Origin: Bacillus weihaiensis
Lineage (GTDB): Bacteria > Bacillota > Bacilli > Bacillales > Bacillaceae
DNA length: 64,000 nt
NCBI RefSeq assembly: GCF_001889165.1
Contig: NZ_CP016020.1
Span: forward strand, 2,578,501-2,642,500
Direction of reading: 5' to 3'
Part shown: one piece after another, positions 1 through 7,311 of the stretch
Numbering within the stretch: position 1 is the first letter of the stretch
Layout of the letters: every line of letters starts with the position of its first letter
Notes under the pieces: generated by a model
What the model was told of the DNA's origin: nothing
The model's input: only the letters and a program-made list of their open reading frames with translations
Database searches by the model: none
Program-made: the position numbers and the translations under genes

Positions 1-49
1 AGAAAGTGAAGCCCATCTTACTGAAGCCAAAAGAGAAATCCACGAATGA
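1..49 (+). CDS. 3' end of an unidentified gene (partial)
   Basis: An open frame enters from the left edge and ends in TGA at 47-49. It encodes a short charged tail (ESEAHLTEAKREIHE). Only 15 codons are visible, so the product cannot be named. The composition is compatible with a helical C-terminus. It may also be chance. Confidence 0.3.
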   Translation, partial: ESEAHLTEAKREIHE

Positions 50-249
50 TTCTTTCATTTTCTAAGGCTCTTTTCTGAATATTGTTGCTAAAAACCTAGA
101 AAGTAATTAGTAACAGAGGATTAATGATAAATAAGGTATTATTCTAAGAAGCAAAGGTGTCACTAGTCTTTATACAGCGCTTTTTTCTTCATATGACTTA
201 AAGCAACAAAGTTTACGAAACATATTAAAATAGGAAGAGGATGAGCTAA

Positions 250-288
250 CTGTAGTGAACTTACACGTTTCGCTACAGCTTTTTTCAT
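250..288 (+). terminator. Rho-independent terminator
   Basis: CTGTAGTGAAC pairs imperfectly with GTTTCGCTACAG across a short loop and is followed by a run of six T. It may end transcription of the gene entering from the left edge. Nothing convincing is coded between 50 and 250. Confidence 0.55.
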
Positions 289-342
289 TGTTTAGGAATC
301 GTTGAACGTGATGAACCATATCATTCATTGGAGGTTATCTCA

Positions 343-408
343 ATGGAACACGATTTTGAATACTTGTTTGAGAAGCTTACTAAAAGGCAAAAATTGTTTA
401 GTGAATGA
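343..408 (+). CDS. Possible 21-aa peptide
   Basis: An ATG sits 8 bases after a clean TTGGAGG ribosome binding site and opens 21 codons (MEHDFEYLFEKLTKRQKLFSE) before TGA. The peptide is charged and amphipathic. The strong binding site is the only support. It could be a small protein or the remnant of a longer gene. Not recognised. Confidence 0.3.
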   Translation: MEHDFEYLFEKLTKRQKLFSE

Positions 409-620
409 ATTTCATAAATGCCATAAGTTTGTGTCATGCTTACTTGAATCCAATTAAAGAAATAAATTCAACAACCTTTAAAATGACTAATCCAATTCTT
501 TTTTCCTACATATCGGTAAAAAATATGATGAAATGCTCCTCTTCAAGTCCACTGCTCCCCAAAATTTTCTGCTTAGAAGGCTTTCACCGTTTACTTTGAG
601 TCCGTTCAGTGGCATTTTAG
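409..620. other. Non-coding stretch before the tandem repeat
   Basis: An open frame starting at 405 lacks a ribosome binding site and coding character. I see no gene, terminator or promoter here that I would support. Confidence 0.4.
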
Positions 621-935
621 TGCTCTATCCGCGATTCTGGGCACTTTATCCGCGATTCTGGGCACTCTATCCGCGATTGTGAGTGCTCTATCCGCGATTA
701 TGAGTGTTCTATCCGCGATTCTGGGCACTCTATCCGCGATTGTGAGTGCTCTATCCGCGATTATGAGTGTTCTATCCGCGATTCTGAGCACTCTATCCGC
801 GATTCTGGGCACTCTATCCGCGATTCTGGGCACTCTATCCGCGATTCTGAGTGTTCTATCCGCGATAATGGGCGCTCTATCCGCGATTCTGAGTGTTCTA
901 TCCGCGATAATGGGCGCTCTATCCGCGATTCGGGT
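621..935. repeat. 15-copy tandem array of a 21-bp unit
   Basis: Fifteen consecutive units of exactly 21 bp share the core CTATCCGCGAT (TTTATCCGCGAT once). They differ at the flanking three bases (TGC, CAC, TGT, CGC) and in the tail (TTCTGGG, TTGTGAG, TTATGAG, TAATGGG). Units 3-5 and 6-8 are nearly the same triplet, and units 11-12 and 13-14 the same pair, so the array grew by duplicating blocks. Because 21 is a multiple of three, open frames run through both strands (SALSAI-type and IADR-type peptides). They have no ribosome binding site and are treated as artefacts. I recall similar TATCCGCGAT arrays between genes of other Bacillaceae, but cannot check this here. Confidence 0.9.
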
Positions 936-1285
936 TGTTTCGACGGATTTCACACACACATGGAGAAACGTTATGATCAGCATTGAAACAACAAGATTTG
1001 AGAAAAGAGCATTTTCTAAAAAATGTTCCGTTCAATTTTCTGTCAAATAATCACTTATTCCCTCATCCTTGCTAGATAAACATTGGTTACGCTTTCGAGG
1101 TTTAATCCTCCTTTGCATATTAAATGTCTTCTCAAAAAAGTACTAATCAATCATTTACAACCTTGATAGGAGCGAGTATGATAAACCCGAAAGTTACATT
1201 ATTGATTGATATAAGCGAGTATGATAAATGGTAAGTCAATGAATTTTCTTTCGCTCATATAAACTAAATTTGGAGGAACATTCAC
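936..1285. other. Gene-poor stretch with a 15-bp direct repeat
   Basis: AGCGAGTATGATAAA occurs at 1171-1185 and again at 1214-1228. The first copy overlaps an ATG (1178) that opens 18 codons after TAGGAG. Too short to call a gene. Nothing else is supported. Confidence 0.4.
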
Positions 1286-1441
1286 ATGTGGGTATTAACG
1301 GTGTATGCAAATGAGACGATTAAAATGTATGAGTTTGATAATGAGAAAGAGGCAAAGGAATCTTGCCAAAAAATAGAGGGAACTGCTTTTCTTTCACACG
1401 TTGTTTATTTTAACGATGAATTTGTTGAAGCTGTTAGCTAA
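1286..1441 (+). CDS. Small conserved-looking hypothetical protein, 51 aa
   Basis: The ATG follows TTGGAGGA by 8 bases, a strong ribosome binding site. The product (begins MWVLTVYANETIKMYEF, ends DEFVEAVS) reads as a compact alpha/beta domain without a signal peptide or membrane segment. An inverted-repeat element that can act as a terminator begins 8 bases after the stop. I do not recognise the family, although the start resembles many short Bacillus proteins of unknown function. The binding site, sensible composition and following terminator make it probably real. Confidence 0.7.
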   Translation: MWVLTVYANETIKMYEFDNEKEAKESCQKIEGTAFLSHVVYFNDEFVEAVS

Positions 1442-1448
1442 ATTCTTC

Positions 1449-1499
1449 GAGGCTGGGACAAAACAAAGAAGCCAAGCACTTCTGTACCAGCCTCTTTTG
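1449..1499. repeat. Short inverted-repeat element / bidirectional terminator (small relative of the 123-bp element)
   Basis: GAGGCTGGGACA at the left end pairs with TGTACCAGCCTC at the right end, followed by TTTT on the plus strand. Its inner sequence (ACAAAACAAAGA, GCCAAGCACTTCTGT) matches, in reverse orientation, the two ends of the 123-bp element at 46143 and 53438 with the centre missing. It lies between the convergent 51-aa gene and the ABC exporter and probably terminates both. Confidence 0.75.
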
Positions 1500-1509
1500 T
1501 TTCCTTTAT

Positions 1510-3321
1510 TCAAAAACCTGATTGGTTCATCGTAACTAATTGATAGTATGCGCCTTTTAAGGTCATTAAATGAGTATGGTTACCTTGTTCAATAATTTCT
1601 CCATGGTCAAGTACAACAATATTATCGGCTTCTCGTATCGTTGAAAGTCGATGAGCAATCATAATCGCTGTTCTACCTTTTAGAAGTTTTTTTAGTGCTA
1701 CTTGAATTTTCACTTCTGTTTCTGTATCAATGCTTGCTGTTGCTTCATCTAAAATGATAATAGAAGGGTTTGCAAGTAGTGCTCTCGCAAAAGAAATCAA
1801 CTGCCGTTCACCAACAGATAGAACATTACCTCGTTCTTCAACCTCTGTTTCATACCCATTAGATAAATGTCTGATAAAATCATCTGCACCAACTGCTACA
1901 GCAGCTTCAATTACTTTCTCATCCGTTGCGTCTGGTGATCCAAATCTTATATTATCCATTATTGTTCCTGAGAAAATAAACGTATCTTGTAGGACAACAC
2001 TAATTTGAGATCGTAAATCAGATAAAGAAATTTGCTTACTATCTACTCCATCAATCATTACTCTCCCATCGGTTGGGTCATAAAATCGACTAATTAAGTT
2101 CGCAATCGTTGTTTTACCTGATCCTGTATGACCAACTAATGCAACTGTTTGACCTGAATGTATGGATAGTGAAATATTCTTTAAAGCTTTGCGAGTTGAA
2201 TCATAACCAAATTCGACATTCTCGAAATCAATTCTCCCTTGAATATTCTTCATAGCTACTGGCTTAGTTGCTTCTGTCACATTTGGCTTTTCATCGATAA
2301 ACTCAAAGATTCTTTCAGACGAGGCCATTCCCATCAATAGCTGGTTATACACCTGACCTAGACGAGATATTGGCTCCCAAAACATGCCAAGATAAAAGGC
2401 GAAAGACACAAATGTCCCAATTGATAGGCTCCCATTCATAATTAATGTTACTCCGTACCAAATTAAGATGGCTGTACCGATCGCATTTGTCATTTCAACC
2501 AATGGAGAAAACATCGCATTCTTCTTCGTTGCATCTCTCCATGATTGAAAATTCTCTGTGTTAATCCCATCAAAAAAAGCTGTATTTTCCTTCTCCTGTG
2601 TGAAAGCCTGGGTAACTCTTATTCCTTGAATCGATTCATTTAAATGTGAATTTAACTTCGACTGCTTGAGTCTAACCATTTGCCAAGAACGACGAATTCT
2701 TTTACGTAAGCTTGTTGAAATAAAGAACATACACGGGAGGATTACCATAATGGCTAACGTAAGCTCTGGACTAAGTGAAAATAATAAAATAACAACCCCA
2801 ATGAGAATTAAGAAATCCATTAGTAAATTAATGACACCGCTTGTAAATAACTCCTGCAAGGAATTAATATCATTCATAATTCTTACTAAAATGGATCCTG
2901 CAGAACGTTGATCGAAAAAACGATGCGATAATGATTGTACATGTGTAAACAAATGTTTACGTATATCATAAATCACATTCTGACCAAGCATATTCATCCA
3001 TTTTATTCGAAATCTATTGGCAATATAAGAAACAAAATATAAAGATGCTATAGTTATAACTAGTGTAATAAGTAATGGAATATCTTTATTCTTAATTGCA
3101 AAATCAAGTGTATATTTTCCAATTAAAATCGGCGTCACTAAACGGACTATACCTGAGAGTAAGACAGCAATAAATGCTTTCGGTAACAAGCTTTTTGAAT
3201 AAGGTTTTAAGTATTGAAACAGTCTCCACATTTGTTTCCAGTTGAAGGGTTTATCAATAATTGTGTCTGTTGAATAATGAAATCTTTCCATAATCATTGT
3301 CTTTTTTTCTATTTTATTCAT
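1510..3321 (-). CDS. ABC exporter half-transporter with the consensus catalytic glutamate (YfiC/BmrD-like), 603 aa
   Basis: Second subunit of a predicted heterodimeric, type IV ABC exporter in the cell membrane, exporting an unknown drug or lipid. Six membrane helices occupy roughly residues 45-345. The nucleotide-binding domain follows, with Walker A GHTGSGKTT near 397, signature LSVGE near 501 instead of LSGGQ, Walker B IIILDE ending in the catalytic Glu near 526, and H-loop His near 557. The odd signature and the partner's altered Walker B would fall in the same composite ATP site, leaving one consensus and one degenerate site, as known for BmrCD and TM287/288. It starts 8 bases after the partner's stop, with GGTGAAGAG upstream. 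Length fits B. subtilis YfiC (about 604 aa). Substrate unknown. Confidence 0.9.
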   Translation of the reverse strand: MNKIEKKTMIMERFHYSTDTIIDKPFNWKQMWRLFQYLKPYSKSLLPKAFIAVLLSGIVRLVTPILIGKYTLDFAIKNKDIPLLITLVITIASLYFVSYIANRFRIKWMNMLGQNVIYDIRKHLFTHVQSLSHRFFDQRSAGSILVRIMNDINSLQELFTSGVINLLMDFLILIGVVILLFSLSPELTLAIMVILPCMFFISTSLRKRIRRSWQMVRLKQSKLNSHLNESIQGIRVTQAFTQEKENTAFFDGINTENFQSWRDATKKNAMFSPLVEMTNAIGTAILIWYGVTLIMNGSLSIGTFVSFAFYLGMFWEPISRLGQVYNQLLMGMASSERIFEFIDEKPNVTEATKPVAMKNIQGRIDFENVEFGYDSTRKALKNISLSIHSGQTVALVGHTGSGKTTIANLISRFYDPTDGRVMIDGVDSKQISLSDLRSQISVVLQDTFIFSGTIMDNIRFGSPDATDEKVIEAAVAVGADDFIRHLSNGYETEVEERGNVLSVGERQLISFARALLANPSIIILDEATASIDTETEVKIQVALKKLLKGRTAIMIAHRLSTIREADNIVVLDHGEIIEQGNHTHLMTLKGAYYQLVTMNQSGF

Positions 3322-3329
3322 CTCTTCAC

Positions 3330-5084
3330 CTACCCTACAGTCGAATTTACTACAGCTTGTTGATCTTTATATTGAATATCATATATTCTTCGGTAGTATC
3401 CTTGCTTCAATAATAATTCTTCATGTGTTCCTCTCTCAACAATTTCACCATGATCAAACACAAGTATCTCATCTGCATGCTTTAATGAAGAAATTCTATG
3501 TGCAATGATAAAAGTCGTTCGTCCCGTCATTACCTCTTTTAATGCCTGTTGGATCGTAAATTCAGTCTTCATATCTACAGCACTAGTTGCATCATCTAAA
3601 ATTAAAATTCGAGGGTTCATACAAATTGCTCTAGCAATCGCGATTCTTTGCTTTTGCCCCCCTGACAAACCCATCCCTCTTTCTCCAAGCATTGTATCAT
3701 AGCCGTCAGGTAGTTCCATTATAAACTGATGAGCTTGTGCTTTCTCCGCTGCATCTATAATCTCTTCCATCGATGCTTCTGGTCTTCCGTAAGAAATGTT
3801 GGCTTTAATCGTGGATGAGAATAAGAAGGACTCCTGTAGCACCATGCCTATATTCGAACGTAATATTTTTAATGGATAGTGAGATATTTCATGGTCATCT
3901 ACGACAATATTTCCAGAACTAGGTGTATAAAATCTTGTTAATAGCTGTATAACACTTGTTTTTCCAGAGCCTGTTGCCCCAATTAACCCAATCGTCTTAC
4001 CTTTAGCTACCTTAAATGAAACATTTGATAATGCCAAAGAGTCATCTTCCTTATAACGCAAGCTAACTGAGTTAAAACTAACATTCCCATCAATTGTTTC
4101 TATGGACATAACATCCTCTTGATCTTTTATTTTTTCATCTGCTTCTAAAATTTCTAGTAATCTTTCACCAGATGCTTTTGCCTGTGAAAATAAATTAATT
4201 ACAAATCCAAGATTCATAATCGGGACCATCAAATACCATACTAAACTAAAGAATGCGACAAGCTCTCCTGGTTTTAATTCCCCATTGATGACAAGGATAC
4301 TTCCATAACCGAGTAAAGCCACGACACAAATATTGCCGATAAACTCCATTAACGGAAAAAATTTTGCCCATACAGAGGATGTTGTTAAATAATGGTCCTT
4401 ATAATTTGCATTAGAAGAATTAAACTTTGAGATTTCAAACCCTTCTCTTGATAGCGCTTTAACAGTTTGAATACCACTTATATTTTCTTGTACGTTTGTA
4501 TTTAACTTTCCAAATGATTTACGAATATTTCGAAACGCCGGATGAACTCTTTTATCAAATTGAAAAACAACTACCCCTAAAAAAGGTAGTACAGCTAACG
4601 TAACAAGTGCTAATGGAATCGAGTAAAAAAACATAACACTAAGAGCTCCTATAATGAGTAAAGCGAAACGAACGAGCTCAGAGAAACCAAAAGACAGGAA
4701 GAAACGAAAGCCCTCAACATCCGCTGTTAATCGTGACATGAGATCTCCAGTTTTCGCATTGTCATAATACACAAAGGGGAGTCTTTGTAGCTTCATATAT
4801 AACTTATTTCGAAGATTATAGACGGATTTTATCCCAAACATATCCCCTAGGTATTGGTGAAAAAATGTAGAAATCCCCTTTATCACCATTATTAGAAGAA
4901 ATCCGCACACGATATAAGGTATGTATTCATATTGTTCTTTTACAACTATTTCATCTATTGTAAGCTGTAAAACGATTGGATAAATAACAGTGATTGCTGT
5001 AATAATTAAAACAAAAAACAAAGACAACAGAAAATACTGTTTATACGGCCAATAATAGGTTTTTAATTTTCTAAATGTATTCAT
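3330..5084 (-). CDS. ABC exporter half-transporter with degenerate Walker B (YfiB/BmrC-like), 584 aa
   Basis: First subunit of the heterodimeric exporter, co-transcribed with the 603-aa partner. A transmembrane domain (about residues 15-320) precedes the nucleotide-binding domain: Walker A GATGSGKTS near 369, canonical signature LSGGQ near 473, Walker B LILDD with Asp in place of the catalytic Glu near 498. The Asp is typical of the non-hydrolysing site of asymmetric ABC exporters. The ATG directly follows the TAA of a 56-aa gene (TAA then ATG with no gap), with GGGAG upstream, so translation is probably coupled. YfiB/YfiC or BmrC/BmrD are the nearest families I can name. Confidence 0.9.
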   Translation of the reverse strand: MNTFRKLKTYYWPYKQYFLLSLFFVLIITAITVIYPIVLQLTIDEIVVKEQYEYIPYIVCGFLLIMVIKGISTFFHQYLGDMFGIKSVYNLRNKLYMKLQRLPFVYYDNAKTGDLMSRLTADVEGFRFFLSFGFSELVRFALLIIGALSVMFFYSIPLALVTLAVLPFLGVVVFQFDKRVHPAFRNIRKSFGKLNTNVQENISGIQTVKALSREGFEISKFNSSNANYKDHYLTTSSVWAKFFPLMEFIGNICVVALLGYGSILVINGELKPGELVAFFSLVWYLMVPIMNLGFVINLFSQAKASGERLLEILEADEKIKDQEDVMSIETIDGNVSFNSVSLRYKEDDSLALSNVSFKVAKGKTIGLIGATGSGKTSVIQLLTRFYTPSSGNIVVDDHEISHYPLKILRSNIGMVLQESFLFSSTIKANISYGRPEASMEEIIDAAEKAQAHQFIMELPDGYDTMLGERGMGLSGGQKQRIAIARAICMNPRILILDDATSAVDMKTEFTIQQALKEVMTGRTTFIIAHRISSLKHADEILVFDHGEIVERGTHEELLLKQGYYRRIYDIQYKDQQAVVNSTVG

Positions 5085-5255
5085 TTATTTTTTCTCCCAT
5101 CCCTTCGTGTTTCTCTCATATCCACTCCTATAAATATACCACTTTACCGTCAAATATATCGGAAATCGAAATAAATATTGAACAAATGAAATAAGGAATT
5201 GAGGAGGCTTACTTGGCGCAAACGTCACCAATTTCCTGTCCTTCCATTTAATCAT
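5085..5255 (-). CDS. Small basic protein, 56 aa, leading the ABC exporter operon
   Basis: The ATG lies 6 bases after AAGGAG, and the TAA stop is immediately followed by the exporter's ATG. The product starts MIKWKDRKLVTFAPSKPP, is rich in Lys, Arg, Tyr and Trp, and has a mildly hydrophobic middle (near residues 20-45) that could lie on a membrane. No family is recognised. The strong binding site and zero-gap coupling to the exporter argue that it is translated and functionally linked, perhaps as a leader that sets exporter translation or as a small partner. A bona fide gene is more likely than chance. Confidence 0.7.
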   Translation of the reverse strand: MIKWKDRKLVTFAPSKPPQFLISFVQYLFRFPIYLTVKWYIYRSGYERNTKGWEKK

Positions 5256-5370
5256 ACGCTTTCTCCTTCCAGTAAATAACAGCTATTTGATGGAAGTTAT
5301 CTAAGACTTTCGACGGAACTCATACAAAAAGCATAGACGAAAACGAAATGAAATACCTATAATAAAATAA

Positions 5371-5401
5371 AAGCCTCCATCCAAATGGATGAAGGTTGGC
5401 T
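5371..5401 (-). terminator. Terminator of the grpB-like gene
   Basis: On the minus strand CCTTCATCC and GGATGGAGG pair across ATTT, followed by CTTTTATTTTATT. It begins next to the stop codon of the GrpB-family gene. Confidence 0.75.
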
Positions 5402-5971
5402 TTATCTCTTCCTGGCTTTTTCTAGTATGCTATGAATAAATTCCCCCTTAGCTTGAGCATATTCATTCATATTTTCCCAATTATTTGAAGCTAGCCTTCG
5501 TTTAAGCAGCTCATAATTCTTTCGATCATGTTCTGATACTCGAAGAAAATCTCTAAATAGTAGGTGATCTTCCCACCAGTTACTACTCGTAGGCACAACA
5601 TGAATATGTGAATGCCTATTAGTATGAGGGATTTCAAAAAAGTTATCTTCATGTAGCTCATTAGGAATAGTTGAGGATACTCCTTCTTTTATTCCGATAA
5701 AAAAACGACGAAAAGGAAGCTGTTTATTATAAATTGAGAGATAAATATAGTCTCTTCCCATCAGATTATCAACTACCTGATCTAACTCTTCTTCATTTTT
5801 TACTCCTATCATAATATCAATAATCGGCTTTGCTGCTAGGTCTTTGACAGAGGTACTTCCAATATGCTCGATAACTGGAGATATATGATAAAGCTTTTCT
5901 TTTAAAACTGTAGCTTCTCTTAGAAATTCGTGTGGCCAATCGTTATGATATGAGAAAAGATCTATCTTCAT
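5402..5971 (-). CDS. GrpB family (UPF0157) nucleotidyltransferase-fold protein, 189 aa
   Basis: The sequence carries the family hallmarks: an N-terminal YHNDWPHEF segment, then VIEHIGSTSVKDLAAKPIIDIMIGV, the G-S-T and D-I-M pattern of the nucleotidyltransferase fold, and a late HIHVV followed by FRDFLR. Cytosolic. Some relatives are fused to dephospho-CoA kinase, but the reaction is not settled, so none is claimed here. The ATG follows AAGGAG by 9 bases. It is a single-gene unit with its own terminator, diverging from the mscL side. Length is typical of the family. Confidence 0.85.
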   Translation of the reverse strand: MKIDLFSYHNDWPHEFLREATVLKEKLYHISPVIEHIGSTSVKDLAAKPIIDIMIGVKNEEELDQVVDNLMGRDYIYLSIYNKQLPFRRFFIGIKEGVSSTIPNELHEDNFFEIPHTNRHSHIHVVPTSSNWWEDHLLFRDFLRVSEHDRKNYELLKRRLASNNWENMNEYAQAKGEFIHSILEKARKR

Positions 5972-6281
5972 TTAAGTATTCTCCTTCTAAACTTGTCTTT
6001 AATGAATACACCTTAACTAATGGGTCTACTAAGCACGAACTACTTTACAATATTCACCAGTTACTTTCTAACAGCACGAACCCCCATTTCAAATCCCTTG
6101 ATACAAAATTCCATCCTTTTCATGTACAGAAGTTAAATACGAGTAGGAATAATCCTTTCACTTTCGTACAAAGAGTTAACAAGATTTTAATTGGTTCTAA
6201 CTGGTGGACAATACACTAGTTCCAGATCGCTTTAGTTATATAGCTTCTTACCAGCATGAATGAATAAAGTGAGGAAAGCTT

Positions 6282-6662
6282 ATGTTAAAACATTTCTTTG
6301 AATTTGCAATCAGAGGTAATGCCATTGATCTTGCAGTAGGTGTTATCATTGGAACTGCTTTTGGAAAAATCGTGACTTCTCTAGTAGATGATTTAGTCAT
6401 GCCACTTATCGGAATTTTACTAGGGGGAGTTGATTTAACCTATTATTCAATCACAGTAGGTAATTCCTCTATTCAATACGGTGCTTTTTTCCAAACAGTT
6501 ATCGATTTTTTAATTATCACATTTAGTATATTTTTCTTTATACAACTATTTTATAAAATCAGAAAAATGGAGGAAAAGAACCCAGTGGGTCAGACAAAAA
6601 CTAATACCGAGCTTTTACTCGAAGAAATTAGAGACCTTCTGAAAGAAAAGAATGAAAAATGA
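6282..6662 (+). CDS. mscL: Large-conductance mechanosensitive channel MscL, 126 aa
   Basis: Forms the homopentameric pressure-relief channel of the cell membrane, opening on hypo-osmotic shock. Visible features: N-terminal amphipathic helix MLKHFFEFAIRGN, TM1 rich in small residues (IDLAVGVIIGTAFGKIVTSL), a short periplasm-facing loop, TM2 (about residues 68-90) and a charged C-terminal helix bundle (LLLEEIRDLLKEKNEK). Length is normal. GTGAGG precedes the ATG. A degenerate dispersed repeat starts at the stop codon, so the original 3' untranslated region may have been replaced. Confidence 0.96.
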   Translation: MLKHFFEFAIRGNAIDLAVGVIIGTAFGKIVTSLVDDLVMPLIGILLGGVDLTYYSITVGNSSIQYGAFFQTVIDFLIITFSIFFFIQLFYKIRKMEEKNPVGQTKTNTELLLEEIRDLLKEKNEK

Positions 6663-6750
6663 ATTCAACCAGACCTAACACTTGATAAATAGCTAAAATT
6701 TAATAGATATCTAAAATCTGTAGGTTTGTGTGGAGTAAAATAAGCAGTTA
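6662..6750. repeat. Degenerate dispersed repeat, right end only (copy C)
   Basis: Starting at the mscL stop, GAATTCAACCAGACC, ACACTTGATAAATAG, AGATATCTAAAATCTGTAG and AAAATAAGCA match in order the right ends of the larger copies near 32820-33215 and 62885-63545. Only about 90 bp of the family is present here. Confidence 0.7.
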
Positions 6751-7245
6751 TGAAATTGATTCAGATAGCTCCTGTTAGGAGTAGTTTTTCAAATTATACG
6801 ATAGTTCTACATTTTGTTTCGCTCCGTTATATCTCGTATGATTACTTGTAATGACAGTATTGTTATTATAATAAAGGCAAAACTATCGTCTTTACATATT
6901 ATAACAGCATTAGTATGATCCAGTGATGATATATGCGTAAAATCAAGTATACTTTATCCAACAACATCATCAATATGTTCTATTCCTATTAATTTCATAG
7001 CTTGTTTAATTGGATAAAAGATTTCCCTCGATTCCATTGGTAAAGGTGATAACTCGAGAAGTACCTCTTTTCACGGGAAAATTTCCGTTTACCATATTAT
7101 CTGAATATAGTAAAAGGTTATTTCCTACCTTATAAATAAGTTACTATTAGTATAGTATGTTTAAAATGAAGAGTCACACCAATCTTAAATTTTCCCAGAT
7201 AGAAATAACTAGTTATTCGACAATATTTTATGTAGTCATACAGAC
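6751..7245. other. Gene-free stretch, possible coding relic
   Basis: On the minus strand codons from about 7067 down to 6954 read KEVLLELSPLPMESREIFY and onwards to IDDVVG before TAA, with gene-like composition. A TGA lies directly upstream in frame and no start or binding site is present. This may be the C-terminal relic of a lost gene. No other feature is seen. Confidence 0.3.
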
Positions 7246-7286
7246 AAAAAAAGCTAACAAAGGTAAATAACTCTGTTAGCTTTTTC
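7246..7286. terminator. Bidirectional terminator after the chemoreceptor gene
   Basis: AAAAAAGCTAACA pairs with TGTTAGCTTTTT across a loop of about 16 bases. T-runs are present on both strands. It lies 25 bases past the stop of the minus-strand chemoreceptor gene. Confidence 0.85.
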
Positions 7287-7311
7287 TCTATCTTTTTTAG
7301 ATGAATAACTA

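Noticed and set aside
405-599. 64-codon plus-strand frame
   Set aside because: No binding site and unusual composition; its ATG lies within the last codons of the 21-aa frame.
606-1050. Open frames on both strands through the tandem repeat (IADR-type and SALSAI-type)
   Set aside because: The repeat period is a multiple of three, so any non-stop unit keeps frames open. There is no ribosome binding site or start context.
5932-6219. 95-codon plus-strand frame antisense to grpB and upstream of mscL
   Set aside because: Overlaps a strong gene, no binding site.
6954-7095. Minus-strand gene-like codons ending GIEHIDDVVG
   Set aside because: An in-frame TGA lies upstream and no start or binding site; kept only as a possible relic in the gap entry.
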